Source: Planctomycetota bacterium (GTDB lineage Bacteria > Planctomycetota > Phycisphaerae > Sedimentisphaerales > Anaerobacaceae). Taken from it: DNA of 64,000 nucleotides. Made by a program: the position numbers and the translations under genes. The DNA is taken from the NCBI GenBank assembly GCA_013349615.1, contig DUZJ01000003.1:21437-85436 (forward strand). The letters run 5' to 3'. The notes below the pieces were generated by a model. It did no database searches and had not been told where the DNA came from. It saw nothing but the letters and a program-made list of their open reading frames with translations. Position 1 is the stretch's first letter. Each line of letters starts with the position of its first letter. Positions 8,338 to 17,895 of the stretch are shown here, piece by piece.

Positions 8338-10116
8338 ATGAAAGAAACAAAAGCTGGCAGAATAGTCAAAGTCGCAGGGCCCGTTGTCGTTGCTGAAGGT
8401 ATGACTGGCTCGCGAATGTATGACGTCGTTCGCGTGGGCGGTTTGAATCTCATAGGCGAAATCGTGGAATTACGCGGCGATTTGGCTTCCATTCAGGTAT
8501 ATGAAGAGACCACCGGCATGGGGCCAGGCGAACCCGTGACTGATACAGAAGCGCCCTTAAGTGTCGAATTAGGCCCGGGCCTGATTGAGAGCATTTATGA
8601 CGGCATCCAGAGACCGCTCAACTTGCTCGTGGAAGCCGAGGGCGAATTCATGAGCCGGGGAAGCGCAATGCCCGGCCTAAACCGAGAAAAAAAATGGCAC
8701 TTCAAGCCAAACATAGCAAATGGCACAAAGGTAGGTCCCGGTGACATTATTGGACAGGTTCAGGAAACCACACTAATTTTGCACAAGATTATGGTGCCCT
8801 ATGGTGTATCCGGAACTGTGCAAAATATTGCTGAAGGCGATTACACAGTTGACCAACCAATCGCCGTTTGCACTGCCGAAGACGGGACTAAAACAGAGCT
8901 AAAACTAATGCAGGAATGGCCGGTCCGAAACCCCAGGCAGATAAAAAATCGCCTCACTCCGGATATGGTTCTTGTTACTGGTCAGCGGGTCATCGACAGC
9001 TTCTTTCCCGTCACAAAGGGCGGTACAGCTTGTGTCCCCGGCCCCTTTGGAACCGGAAAAACTGTTGTCCAGCACCAGTTAGCAAAATGGGTCGATGCCG
9101 ACGTCGTCGTTTATGTCGGATGTGGCGAACGCGGCAACGAAATGACGGACGTCCTCACGGAGTTCCCGGAACTAAAAGACCCACGAAGCGGCGAACCGCT
9201 GATGAAACGCTCGGTACTTATTGCAAACACATCGAACATGCCCGTCGCTGCAAGGGAAGCCTCCGTTTACACGGGCATTACCATAGCTGAGTATTTCCGC
9301 GATATGGGTTATGTCGTGGCCTTGATGGCCGACAGCACCAGCCGATGGGCCGAAGCGATGAGGGAGATATCGACCAGGCTGGAGGAGATGCCCGCCGAAG
9401 AGGGCTATCCTGCATACCTGGCTGCCCGCATTGCCGCCTTCTATGAAAGAGCCGGTTTTGTAGAATGTGCCGGCACTCCCGAACGCAAGGGTGCTTTATC
9501 GATTATCGGTGCGGTAAGTCCGCCCGGCGGCGATTTATCAGACTCGGTCGTCCAGGCGACACTGCACGTCGTTAAGGTATTTTGGTCACTCGAAGGAAGG
9601 CTTGCTTACCAGAGGCATTTCCCCGCGATTAGCTGGCTGACATCCTATTCCTTTTACAAGGATTCCTTGAAAGACTGCTTCGAGGATAAAGACCAGGGCC
9701 GGGAAATGGAGCAGATGACCATCGAGGCAATGGGTCTTTTGGAGCAGGAGGCCGAGCTGCTTGAGATTGTTCGCCTCGTGGGGGCCGAAGCCTTGTCGCC
9801 CAAAGATAGACTGGCACTTGAGACATCAAGGTCAATTCGTGAGGACTACCTGCACCAGAACGCTTTTCACGAGGTCGATACACACACTTCGATGCCCAAG
9901 CAGTACGAGATGTTGAAAACCATCCTGCACTTCCACAGGCAGGGACTTACAGCCATCGACGCCGAAGTCGAAACCGCAGATATATTCAAATTGGCCGTCC
10001 GCGAAGAAATCGCAAGGGCAAAATATATACCGCAGGCCGATATTACCAAAATCGCCAAAATAAGGGAAACTATCGAAGAGCAAATGAAACATTTGCGGAC
10101 CTCAGCAGTCGCTTAA
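8338..10116 (+). CDS. ntpA: V-type ATP synthase catalytic subunit A
   Basis: A 592-residue catalytic subunit that hydrolyses or makes ATP in the A3B3 head. The Walker A motif GPFGTGKT is at 235-242. [11 protein letters not shown] supplies the catalytic glutamate region, and [17 protein letters not shown] is the Walker B/arginine region. The long insert after the N-terminal barrel typical of A subunits is present. The frame is open from a GTG at 8305, but that start lies in a dispersed repeat (CTTTGTGCCTTTGTGGC). The ATG at 8338 has AAAGG eight bases ahead and gives the usual [17 protein letters not shown], so it is chosen. Confidence 0.95.
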   Translation: MKETKAGRIVKVAGPVVVAEGMTGSRMYDVVRVGGLNLIGEIVELRGDLASIQVYEETTGMGPGEPVTDTEAPLSVELGPGLIESIYDGIQRPLNLLVEAEGEFMSRGSAMPGLNREKKWHFKPNIANGTKVGPGDIIGQVQETTLILHKIMVPYGVSGTVQNIAEGDYTVDQPIAVCTAEDGTKTELKLMQEWPVRNPRQIKNRLTPDMVLVTGQRVIDSFFPVTKGGTACVPGPFGTGKTVVQHQLAKWVDADVVVYVGCGERGNEMTDVLTEFPELKDPRSGEPLMKRSVLIANTSNMPVAAREASVYTGITIAEYFRDMGYVVALMADSTSRWAEAMREISTRLEEMPAEEGYPAYLAARIAAFYERAGFVECAGTPERKGALSIIGAVSPPGGDLSDSVVQATLHVVKVFWSLEGRLAYQRHFPAISWLTSYSFYKDSLKDCFEDKDQGREMEQMTIEAMGLLEQEAELLEIVRLVGAEALSPKDRLALETSRSIREDYLHQNAFHEVDTHTSMPKQYEMLKTILHFHRQGLTAIDAEVETADIFKLAVREEIARAKYIPQADITKIAKIRETIEEQMKHLRTSAVA

Positions 10117-10217
10117 ATAACCTAAACCGCGAATCGTGATTTCTAAATCGAATCACGCTCGTGCTACGCAGCGCTTCGCAGAGTAGTAAGCGACGAGTTA
10201 CGAAATAGGAGTTTAGA

Positions 10218-11672
10218 ATGCTGTCAATAAAAGAATATCAAACAGTCGCAAGTATCGCCGGGCCATTGATGATGGTCGAGATGGTAGATGAGGCCAAGTA
10301 CGGTCATATCGTCGATATCGAACTTGGCGACGGCTCAATACGTCACGGCCAAATCCTACAGGTCGAAAACGATAAAGTCCTCGTACAGGTCTTCGAGGGA
10401 ACACGCGGCATTGACGTCGAAAGGAGCACTGTTCGCTTTTTAGCCAAGCCGCTCGAATTGGCCGTTTCGCCGGAAATTCTCGGCAGGGTGTTCACCGGCC
10501 TCGGCGAGCCGAAAGACAATGGTCCTGCCATCATCCCTGACAAGCGGCTGGACATCAACGGCAGACCCATAAATCCGTACGCACGCGATTACCCGAACGA
10601 ATTCATACAGACCGGCATATCGTCAATCGACGGCCTGAATCCACTCGTCCGAGGCCAGAAGCTGCCGATATTTTCAGGTGCAGGCCTGCCCCACGACCAG
10701 ATTACCGCTCAGCTTGCCCGGCAGGCAACGGTACTCGGCAAGGCCGAACAGTTCGCAGTCGTATTCGCCGCGATGGGTATCACCTTCGAAGCGGCACAAT
10801 TCTTCATCAACGACCTGCACGAGACAGGCGCCATCGAGCGTGCCGTTATGTTCGTAAATCTCGCCAACGACCCGGCCATCGAACGCATCGCGACACCACG
10901 ATTCGCCCTCACCGCGGCAGAATACCTCGCGTACGAGCTGGATATGCATGTGCTTGTCATCTTAAATGATATGACCAACTACTGCGAAGCGCTTCGCGAA
11001 ATCAGCGCAGCCAGAAAAGAGGTGCCCGGCCGGCGGGGATACCCCGGATATCTCTACACAGACCTCGCGACCGTTTACGAAAGGGCAGGCCGAATCAAGG
11101 AGAAAAAAGGCTCTATTACAATGGTACCGGTTTTGACAATGCCCGAGGACGACAAGACCCATCCGGTCCCGGACCTGACCGGCTACATCACCGAAGGCCA
11201 GATTATTCTGTCCCGCTCGCTGCACAGAAAAGCCATCTCGCCGCCGGTCGACGTCCTGCCGAGCCTCTCCCGGCTCAAAGATAAAGGCATCGGCCAGGGC
11301 AAGACACGCGAAGACCACGCCGACCTTTATAACCAGCTTTACGCCGCTTATGCCCGCGGCAAAGAAGCACAGGAGCTGGCAACCATTATGGGCGAAGCCG
11401 CGCTCTCGGAAGAAGATAAGAAATATATGACTTTCGCCGATAAATTTGAGGCTGAATATGTCTCGCAGGACTATTACGAAAACCGCGAAATCGAAACAAC
11501 TCTGGACCTCGGCTGGGAGCTGCTGAGCATGTTTGATAATGTCGAGCTAAAGCGTATCGATATCAAACTGATAGAGAAGTATATGCCGAAGTTCCGCAAA
11601 GAACAAAAGCCTGAAAAAACTGCTGAAGAAGTCGCTGACGAAGAACAGGACGAGCAGGAACCGCAACAGTAG
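10218..11672 (+). CDS. ntpB: V-type ATP synthase subunit B (non-catalytic)
   Basis: A 484-residue regulatory nucleotide-binding subunit that alternates with subunit A. It starts [21 protein letters not shown] and shows the degenerate P-loop SGAGLPHDQ, as expected for a non-catalytic B subunit, plus the typical [31 protein letters not shown]. The ATG has AGGAG about six bases ahead. The C-terminal 25 residues are Glu-rich. A spacer of about 100 bases separates it from subunit A. Confidence 0.95.
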   Translation: MLSIKEYQTVASIAGPLMMVEMVDEAKYGHIVDIELGDGSIRHGQILQVENDKVLVQVFEGTRGIDVERSTVRFLAKPLELAVSPEILGRVFTGLGEPKDNGPAIIPDKRLDINGRPINPYARDYPNEFIQTGISSIDGLNPLVRGQKLPIFSGAGLPHDQITAQLARQATVLGKAEQFAVVFAAMGITFEAAQFFINDLHETGAIERAVMFVNLANDPAIERIATPRFALTAAEYLAYELDMHVLVILNDMTNYCEALREISAARKEVPGRRGYPGYLYTDLATVYERAGRIKEKKGSITMVPVLTMPEDDKTHPVPDLTGYITEGQIILSRSLHRKAISPPVDVLPSLSRLKDKGIGQGKTREDHADLYNQLYAAYARGKEAQELATIMGEAALSEEDKKYMTFADKFEAEYVSQDYYENREIETTLDLGWELLSMFDNVELKRIDIKLIEKYMPKFRKEQKPEKTAEEVADEEQDEQEPQQ

Positions 11673-11699
11673 GCGAACGAAACAAAAGGAGACGCATAG

Positions 11700-12317
11700 G
11701 TGCTGGCCAACGTTAATGCAACAAGGATGCAGCTTTTATACCTGCGTAAGCGGGTGGCTTTGGCCCGTCGCGGTCACCGTCTGCTCAGCGAAAAAAGAGA
11801 TGAAATATCACGGCAGTTGATTCACATAGCGCGGGAAATCCGGCCGTTACGCAAACGTGTCGAAGCCCAGCTTCTGGAAACGTTTCGTCGATTTATGCTG
11901 GCCCGTGCGACGATGGAGCCGGAAGATATAAAGGCCGCCCTTGAAGGCCCCACGAAGAAGTTTTCGCTGACGATTGAATTCGCTCGCGTAATGAACGTAA
12001 AGGTGCCGCACTTAACTAAAGAGATGGAAGGCGAGATTATCTGTTATGGCTTTGCAACGACGTCCGGCGAATTGGACGTTGCATTATTGGCTCTGGAACG
12101 TGCCTTCGACCATTTGATTGAATTAGCTGAGAAGGAAAAGCAGGCCCGCCTGCTCGCTACCGAGCTTCAGATGACCCGCCGAAGGGTAAACGTATTGGAG
12201 CACGTCGTCATCCCCGAACTGGATGAGACGATAAGATTCATCTTCGACAAACTGGCCGAAGCCGAGCGCGACAACACCTCCCGCCTTATGAAAATCACCG
12301 ACATCATAAGAGCTTAG
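11700..12317 (+). CDS. ntpD: V-type ATP synthase subunit D (rotor shaft)
   Basis: A 205-residue long antiparallel coiled coil that forms the rotating shaft inside A3B3. The start NVNATRMQLLYLRKRVALARRGHRLLSEKRDE and the end VNVLEHVVIPELDETIRFIFDKLAEAERDNTSRLMKI are family hallmarks. A GTG start at 11700 is used because it best fits the family N-terminus and follows AAAAGGAG. It is the last gene of the operon; no NtpH or NtpJ homologue follows. Confidence 0.93.
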   Translation: MLANVNATRMQLLYLRKRVALARRGHRLLSEKRDEISRQLIHIAREIRPLRKRVEAQLLETFRRFMLARATMEPEDIKAALEGPTKKFSLTIEFARVMNVKVPHLTKEMEGEIICYGFATTSGELDVALLALERAFDHLIELAEKEKQARLLATELQMTRRRVNVLEHVVIPELDETIRFIFDKLAEAERDNTSRLMKITDIIRA

Positions 12318-12384
12318 TACTGGCGTCTTTAAAAGCAGCGTATATGGGAACTGTCTGTATAATTAGCATTTCGTCAAATATGGA

Positions 12385-12412
12385 AGTAAGGAGTATCGCA
12401 GTAAGGAGTATC
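12385..12412 (+). promoter_or_regulatory. Duplicated ribosome-binding site before the FlgG-like gene
   Basis: AGTAAGGAGTATC occurs at 12385-12397 and again at 12400-12412. The second copy puts GGAG eight bases from the ATG at 12417; the first lies a further 15 bases upstream. Confidence 0.5.
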
Positions 12413-12416
12413 AAGG

Positions 12417-13223
12417 ATGACTAAGAAAAGAAAAATCAGTGATATTATTTTGTGCGTTGTGTTGCTGGTATTCGTAGCTGCCTGGATTGTGGGATGTAAC
12501 AACACCGACATCAGTCCTCCGGTTCCGGCAGGACACCATATTGAAAAAGACACCAGCCGCATAAAACTCTTAAACGCACAAAGAAGCATTGTACAGGCAA
12601 AGAAAGTTGTCGTGGAAAACCTCACCAATACTCACACAATCGGCTACAAGAGGAATCTTGTGCGGTTCATGGACAGTACTACGGTTGTTGTAAGCCGGGA
12701 CATGTCACAAGGTGAATTAATCCGGACGAATCGAAATCTTGACGTAGCAATTCTTGGCAGGGGTTACATCGCTGTCACAGATGCACGAGGCGAAATATTA
12801 TACACAAGATGCGGTACACTGATGCTGAACGCCGAGGGAGAATTGATTCAGCCCAATGGATATGCCCTTGAACCCGTCATACAAGTGCCATCCGATTCCG
12901 TACAAATCCACATCGGAGATGATGGTGCCGTAAATTGCACAACTTCTGAAGGTACGTGTAGTATGATTGGGAATATTCAGCTGGCCGTGTTTGACAATGC
13001 AGAAGCGCTTTTGTCTAAAGGAAAAAGCCTGCATAAAGAAACAGCGGCATCAGGAATACCTGTGAAAGGAACACCGGGTTCGGAAGGACTTGGAGAGATT
13101 AAGGCAGGATTCATAGAGAGTTCCAACGTTAACGAGTCGGAAGAGCTCCGAATCCTTGAAGATTTGGAGATATACGAGAGCCACGTTCAAAAAGCTATAG
13201 TTCTTCTCCGTCCGCACTTGTAA
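12417..13223 (+). CDS. Orphan FlgG/FlgF-like rod protein converted to a lipoprotein
   Basis: A 268-residue protein with an N-terminal membrane segment and lipobox IVGC (Cys27). The rest resembles a flagellar rod/hook protein of the FlgF/FlgG family. VENLTNTHTIGYKRNLVRF corresponds to the LANVNTTGFKR motif. GELIRTNRNLDVAILGRGYIAV and TRCGTLMLNAEGELIQPNGYAL match the central domain, and GFIESSNVNESEELRILEDLEIYESH matches the C-terminal D0 region. Genuine rod proteins have no lipobox. No other flagellar gene is in the window. A structural role at the cell envelope is conceivable but unproven. The ATG follows a good AAGGAG. Confidence 0.75.
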   Translation: MTKKRKISDIILCVVLLVFVAAWIVGCNNTDISPPVPAGHHIEKDTSRIKLLNAQRSIVQAKKVVVENLTNTHTIGYKRNLVRFMDSTTVVVSRDMSQGELIRTNRNLDVAILGRGYIAVTDARGEILYTRCGTLMLNAEGELIQPNGYALEPVIQVPSDSVQIHIGDDGAVNCTTSEGTCSMIGNIQLAVFDNAEALLSKGKSLHKETAASGIPVKGTPGSEGLGEIKAGFIESSNVNESEELRILEDLEIYESHVQKAIVLLRPHL

Positions 13224-13751
13224 CTTGTGGCCCGGTTGTTAACTTCTATGTTCCGAGTTCCTTGTTCGATATTCGATATTTTCCTTGTCATTGCGAGCAC
13301 CTCACCTGATTCTCAGGATGCATGCAAAATAAACTAAAATGTTGGCTGAATTACGCTAACATGTTTCTATTACAACACTTACAAACAACATTGTGCCGAA
13401 TGCGATTTCTTAGTTCATTAGGAGGAGCGTACGTAGGACGCGATGCGGCAGTCTCACAATAATCAATAGTCACTCATCAATTGTCAATTAAAATGCCCAC
13501 CCATTTTTGCAGACCAAATTGACTTTTTCAACATTCATAATTTATTTCTTCCGCTTCGCGTCCCTATCTTCAACGAATTTTATCGGTTCCCGGCCATCAG
13601 GACAACACTTTTTCCACTTTTTTGAGCAACAAAATCCCCGTAAATCCGTGAATCGCGAGAAAAAACTTTTCACGGCCAGCCGATAAAACAGCTCCTCTTT
13701 TTGCCAACCATCCGCAATTGGCCCTATAAACCGCCTCCGGCCAATATATGT
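13224..13751. other. Spacer without recognisable genes
   Basis: About 530 bases with REP-like fragments (TTGTCATTGCGAGCACC near 13287) and AT-rich DNA. No open frame has a ribosome-binding site, and I see no RNA gene. Confidence 0.4.
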
Positions 13752-13780
13752 TTGAATTGAACAGCCATTCCCGGTATAAT
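13752..13780 (+). promoter_or_regulatory. Strong sigma70-type promoter
   Basis: TTGAAT (13752-13757), a 17-base spacer, then a perfect TATAAT (13775-13780), ending 35 bases before the ATG at 13816. Confidence 0.6.
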
Positions 13781-13815
13781 TCTATGAACGTCAGGACACA
13801 TATAAGGGGGGTAAA

Positions 13816-14094
13816 ATGGCTAAAAAGCTCAAAAAATCAGCGATTGTAACAGCGGCGGTTGCTGTCGTTATATCCGTATTAGGGCTGGCAAAATACCTGA
13901 ATATTCAACCGGGTTGTACGCTTGGCAATAACAATGGAGCCACGCTTATGTTATCCAGCCTCACGCATTTGGGCAAACAATTGCGTGCGTATCTAAACTC
14001 CAGGAACCACCTCTCAGCCGTCAAAATAATCTGCGTCGATGCCTTAGGCACTCTAACAAAACCAAATCTGTCTCCCCGAGCGCACATGTCCTGA
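13816..14094 (+). CDS. Short signal-anchored hypothetical protein, probably truncated
   Basis: A 92-residue protein of unknown function. A consensus promoter and the ribosome-binding site AAGGGGGG before the ATG indicate it is expressed. Residues 1-27 are a basic N-terminus plus hydrophobic segment (KKSAIVTAAVAVVISVLGLA). The middle, CTLGNNNGATLMLSSLTHLGKQLRAYLNSRN, vaguely recalls pseudopilin-like N-terminal regions, but this is not firm. The last residues (SPRAHMS) run into a REP-type repeat at 14089-14124, so the original 3' end may have been replaced. Confidence 0.55.
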   Translation: MAKKLKKSAIVTAAVAVVISVLGLAKYLNIQPGCTLGNNNGATLMLSSLTHLGKQLRAYLNSRNHLSAVKIICVDALGTLTKPNLSPRAHMS

Positions 14095-14284
14095 GTTCTA
14101 TCGAAGGAGCCGAGGAATCTATTCAAATAATCCCGCGAAGCGGCTCCTCATTTTGAAGTCAGGTTTTGTTAGAGCCCCTTAATATTCTTACTGTTTATAT
14201 CAAGAGTTTCGCAGATAAGAAAACTCACGGGCTGAAGTCTTCCTAACCCGACCGAACGCCTCAGAACCTCCGGACTATGTGTTA

Positions 14285-15613
14285 CTACAATTGCTTAATA
14301 CGGATATTGCGAAACTCAAGCTGGGAGCCATGGCCGAGAAAGCCGATATAGCCCTTTTCCCGATGGAGTCCCGGATGAGGCCTGCCATCCATTGTCTCGG
14401 TGATTTTGCTTATGTCGGCATCGACGATAATACCACCATTGAGTTTGACCCGAATACGCCCTCCTTTGGCCATGACTTCTTGACAATTCCATTGCCCCAC
14501 CGGTTTTTGACAGCCCCGTTTTACCGGAACCACGCCATAAATCGAGCCGTGATATTGATATGGTTTCAGGTTTCTATATTGGGCCGCCGTATCATCAAGT
14601 ATCTGGAGCTCCATTGCCTGATAGGCTGCATTGCCCTGTAAAGGAGCACGAATACCAAGCCCGTTATTGGCTCCCGGCGTCAGCTTAAATTCAAACCGGA
14701 AAATAAAGTCGCTATATTCATCTTTCGTATACACATTACCGCCCTTTTGGCAGAGAATCCTGCCGTCTTTGGCGATATAACCTCCGGTATCTCCGGTCCA
14801 GCCGCTAAGGTCACTGCCATTGAACAGGGAAACAAAGCCCGCTGCTTTTTCCTCTTTAGTCAGACCTCGCGGGCCCTCATCGCGTGGTAGCTCGCGAAGA
14901 AAGATATTGCGGAAATGGATGGGGTCACCGTGACATTGCAATTCGTTTTGACCGGAAGGGAAAATGGGCCGCGAGCGGTCCCAGTAATTCTCCAACACAA
15001 CATTATTAACAATGAGCTTTCCATTAAGATTTATCGTAACCCGCTCGCCGACCATCTTGATATGAAACGTGTTCCATTGGCCTATGGGATTATCGGCTAT
15101 CATAGCAGGCTTACTGGGATTTTTCTTATTATTGTAAAGACCGCCGGAGCCAATCTTATGCTGGCCTGGGTCCCAGATCTGTACCTGCGGCGTACCGCGC
15201 AGATAGATACCGCTGTCGCCGCGTGGGTTGACAATCTTCCAATCTACCAGTAATTCAAAGTCTTCATAATCCCGCAGCGTGGCTAAGCTGAATCCTTTGC
15301 CGTCGAATTTTAGGATACCATCTTCGACATCCCAGTGCTCACGCATGGACTTGTCCGCCTTTGCCTGCTCTTTGGCCAGCGCCTCCGGACTTAATTTGGC
15401 CCGCTTAATGGGATTATCGTATGGGCTTGATAAGAGTCCTTTCCAGCCGGTCAAATCCCTGCCGTTAAACAGGGCAACGAACCCTTCGGGAGCTTGATTC
15501 AGTCCCTTACTCCCCCTTGCCGCCTGCGCCGGCAGGCAGGCAATCACCACCAATAATAAACAAACCTTATTGAGGTATTTCATCCATTTTGTGCTTTTTC
15601 CTGTCTTGTTCAT
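14285..15613 (-). CDS. Secreted two-domain DUF1080 protein (3-keto-disaccharide hydrolase family)
   Basis: A 442-residue exported protein with two DUF1080 domains. The first opens with GFVALFNGRDLTGWKG (about residue 40), the second with GFVSLFNGSDLSGWTG (about residue 240). Each has the lectin-like beta-sandwich sequences (GDSGIYLRGTPQVQIWD; NNGLGIRAPLQG). Family members cleave glycosides oxidised at C3, although many are uncharacterised. Start: the frame is open to 16246, but that extension reads through a dispersed repeat. The ATG at 15613 has GGAAGGAG eight bases ahead and begins a proper signal peptide ending PAQA. Located outside the cytoplasm. Confidence 0.88.
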   Translation of the reverse strand: MNKTGKSTKWMKYLNKVCLLLVVIACLPAQAARGSKGLNQAPEGFVALFNGRDLTGWKGLLSSPYDNPIKRAKLSPEALAKEQAKADKSMREHWDVEDGILKFDGKGFSLATLRDYEDFELLVDWKIVNPRGDSGIYLRGTPQVQIWDPGQHKIGSGGLYNNKKNPSKPAMIADNPIGQWNTFHIKMVGERVTINLNGKLIVNNVVLENYWDRSRPIFPSGQNELQCHGDPIHFRNIFLRELPRDEGPRGLTKEEKAAGFVSLFNGSDLSGWTGDTGGYIAKDGRILCQKGGNVYTKDEYSDFIFRFEFKLTPGANNGLGIRAPLQGNAAYQAMELQILDDTAAQYRNLKPYQYHGSIYGVVPVKRGCQKPVGQWNCQEVMAKGGRIRVKLNGGIIVDADISKITETMDGRPHPGLHREKGYIGFLGHGSQLEFRNIRIKQL

Positions 15614-15632
15614 TTCTGACACTCCTTCCTCT

Positions 15633-15671
15633 TTTTCCTGAATTGACCACGGTCTAATGCTTACCTTATAG
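15633..15671. repeat. 39-bp direct repeat, copy 1
   Basis: Identical over 39 bases to 18408-18446, with the core TTGACCACGGTCTAATGC. It lies just upstream of the DUF1080 gene's ribosome-binding site. Read on the plus strand it contains TTGACC, 17 bases, TTATAG. Confidence 0.8.
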
Positions 15672-15819
15672 GAATCGGCCCAGACGCTGCTAACCCTATT
15701 AACGGGAAGTATGTTACCAGAATGGGCCATGAATTGCAACTGCCATAAACACGTTATTTCAGATATTCGGCATCGGACTTCTGTTGCAAGCCTTTGGGGG
15801 AAGGGGGGATTGTAAAATT
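15672..15819. other. Spacer between the 39-bp repeat and the dispersed element
   Basis: No gene. The plus strand near 15780-15815 ends in G-rich sequence (GGGGGAAGGGGGG) bordering the element. Confidence 0.4.
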
Positions 15820-16135
15820 GGCTTTGTTTGGGTTTGTATTGGGTTTGAATTGGCTTTGTTTCGGGTGAAATTGGCTTTGAATTGGCTTTGTTTGGCTTTG
15901 AATTGGCTTTGTTTTTCCCGCGTTCACCAAGTGTCTTATTTTCATAATCCTTTGTTAATGCTTTATTTACGTTCATTTGACTTTTCGGGAAATTGGCTTT
16001 GTTTTGCATAAAAAGTCTGATTTGTAGTGCGCTCACTACAAATGTAGAGGAGAAATTAGTGAAAAGTGAGCTAAAGTGACTAAAGTGAACTAAAGTTAGA
16101 TTCTCGATGCTCGTGAGTAGTTCATTGTTTCCTTC
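15820..16135 (-). repeat. Dispersed ~350-bp element, copy 1
   Basis: On the minus strand this matches 34511-34850 closely. Shared landmarks in order are GAAGGAAACAATGAACTACT, a TTTAG-CACTTT tandem, an 8-9 base hairpin around GAGCGCACTACAAA, TTATGCAAAACAAA, AACAAAGGATTA, CACTTGGT and GGGAAAAACAAA. It ends in an ~11-12 base tandem of CAAAGCCAATT. The same frame stays open through both copies. Not an insertion sequence I recognise. Confidence 0.8.
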
Positions 16136-16315
16136 GGCTTCGCTCAGGACAGGCTCCGTTGGTAGTTGGCAATTTGGGCTGGATAGGCGGTTTGGGAAAG
16201 CCAAATGATTATTGATTGTTGATAAATGATTATTTTTTTTGACCATTTACTATTCCCTAACGATTAAACGTTCACAACTTTGCCTTTCTTGCCAAATAAT
16301 GGTTTATGTGCGTGC
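16136..16315. other. Repeat-border spacer
   Basis: Contains a REP-type sequence (CCTTCGGCTTCGCTCAGGAC, 16131-16150) at the outer edge of the dispersed element, then AT-rich DNA without genes. Confidence 0.45.
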
Positions 16316-16357
16316 CCCGCACCAATTTCGCTTAGGCTCACGCCTAATTGGTGCGGG
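16316..16357. repeat. Palindromic repeat (CCCGCACCAA family), intergenic copy
   Basis: Arms CCCGCACCAATT (16316-16327) and AATTGGTGCGGG (16346-16357) are perfectly complementary with an 18-base centre, as in the copy inside ntpC. Confidence 0.75.
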
Positions 16358-16479
16358 ACGATTCGTGCGGTTCTCCGCTATATCCGGCGCCTACTGGCGG
16401 TTATCGTTTGCCTGCTGGCAAACATAAGATTATATTAATATATTATCAAACAATAGTCAACAAAAAAATAAAAAGAATT

Positions 16480-16576
16480 CACCGCTGAGAACGCGGAGGG
16501 CACAGAGAGTTTTTTAGACAGGATTGACACGGATTCACACGAAGTTTTTTTAGACAGGATTGGCACGATTGCCACA
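16480..16576. repeat. Imperfect tandem repeat near the CPBP gene end
   Basis: AGTTTTTTAGACAGGATTGACACG and AGTTTTTTTAGACAGGATTGGCACG follow each other about 37 bases apart, after a CACCGCTGAGAACGCGGAGG stretch. It borders the end of the CPBP gene. Confidence 0.55.
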
Positions 16577-16580
16577 TGAC

Positions 16581-17261
16581 TCAAGATAAGAACGGTAACA
16601 GAGGCAATAACACCAAGGCCAAGAAGTCGATTAAGAAATGTACAGTGATGTTCAGAGTAAGATTGCGCTTCCACACATATAGTCCTGTTAGGATTGCACT
16701 AAGCGGAAAAACCACACCAACGGTATGCCCTAAGCCCAAAGGCGGTATATGGATGGCAATATGAATGATGAGACCAATCAACGCTCCGGGCCAGATTCTA
16801 CCAGTCAGGCAGTTTACCCGTTCAATTGGATACCCTCGGTACAAGATTTCTTCTACGAAACCTGCTCTGGCTGCCAGTAGAGCGCGCAACCAAATTGGAT
16901 ATTTGGCAAGTGCTGCAACTACCCCCATTGTGCTTGTTGCAATGCCGACGACACGTTCTATGAAAATCCCCAACGTAAGTACCAGTACGAACAGCAATAT
17001 ACCCAACAACAGGGCTAGTAAGCCATCCTTTCGAGTCAAACTGCGAAAACCAATGGACCGGAGCGATTGACGTTCCCAGTACAAAACTACAGCCACTACG
17101 CCGAGAGCAATTACCCAAAAGCATATTTCGTTAATTGCCATGTAAGCGGTTTGGCTGACACGTGATACCAGCCAAGGCGTGATGATATACATCAACAAGA
17201 GCGGCGCTACTAGAGAAAAACAAAGCACAACAGCAGTGGCGTGTCTGAGCCGACTTTTCAT
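16581..17261 (-). CDS. CPBP-family intramembrane metalloprotease
   Basis: A 226-residue multi-pass membrane protein of the CPBP (CAAX protease/Abi) family. Conserved motifs are EEILYRG (residues 137-143, glutamates plus arginine), a second motif with histidines (IIHIAIHIPP, 166-174), and NITVHFLID near the C-terminus. These residues bind the catalytic metal in the family. Roles range from prenyl-protein processing to bacteriocin immunity; none can be assigned here. The frame is also open to a start at 17306. The ATG at 17261 is preferred for a modest AAGAG site and a start just before the first helix. Confidence 0.8.
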   Translation of the reverse strand: MKSRLRHATAVVLCFSLVAPLLLMYIITPWLVSRVSQTAYMAINEICFWVIALGVVAVVLYWERQSLRSIGFRSLTRKDGLLALLLGILLFVLVLTLGIFIERVVGIATSTMGVVAALAKYPIWLRALLAARAGFVEEILYRGYPIERVNCLTGRIWPGALIGLIIHIAIHIPPLGLGHTVGVVFPLSAILTGLYVWKRNLTLNITVHFLIDFLALVLLPLLPFLS

Positions 17262-17306
17262 ATTTAACGCTCTTAGTAACACTTCTACGACTTTCAATTC
17301 CACCAT

Positions 17307-17771
17307 AATATCAAAATCTTCTTATAGCCACAATCACTGAAATTTTAATGACCTTGCGGCTGCAAAAAGTGATGAAAATCCGTACAACCAAAGTATGTAA
17401 TCTTTTGATAAAAAGATAGGCCTTTGTGCACTTGATTGAAACGATATGAAAATAAAAATCGTGAATGTTAATAGCCAATAAATTCGATATATTTCTTTCA
17501 TGACTTACCCCATTGATGTTATCCGGCGGCAATTTCGGCTACGGCCACGGAAGAAAAGCCTATGCCCAGCCCTCCGGGAAGGTGAGGCTGTTCAAGGTTG
17601 TCGCTTAAATGAGGTTTACCGGGAAAGAGAACGCAACATATATGCAACGGGTTTGTCGAATTGCCCAAAATTAAGTGATAATCCAAGGATTAAAACGGTT
17701 GAGTACACCGTTGCCTAAGTCAAATCCCTGTATTAAGCGAAAAAAACACCTATTTGCTTGTCAGTTTTTTC
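17307..17771. other. Spacer without recognisable genes
   Basis: Open frames here have no ribosome-binding site and no family resemblance. The right half carries the promoter for the next gene. Confidence 0.4.
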
Positions 17772-17799
17772 TTGACAGGTCAGAATTTGTTTGTATTTT
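17772..17799 (+). promoter_or_regulatory. Sigma70-type promoter
   Basis: TTGACA, a 16-base spacer, then TATTTT, lying about 97 bases before the ATG at 17896. Confidence 0.45.
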
Positions 17800-17895
17800 A
17801 GGAGAGTAAAACAGCGGCTGGGATTACTCTGAATGACGAGAAGTTCGGGATGTTATACGGAAACCATATATTCATAGTTCGCAGGAGACAATACA

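Noticed and set aside
15614..16246. N-terminal extension of the DUF1080 protein rich in Asn, Lys, Pro and Ser
   Set aside because: It translates the dispersed ~350-bp element and sequence between it and the gene. The ATG at 15613 has a strong ribosome-binding site and a signal peptide.
17500..17718. 72-codon plus-strand frame
   Set aside because: No ribosome-binding site, odd composition and no resemblance to known proteins.
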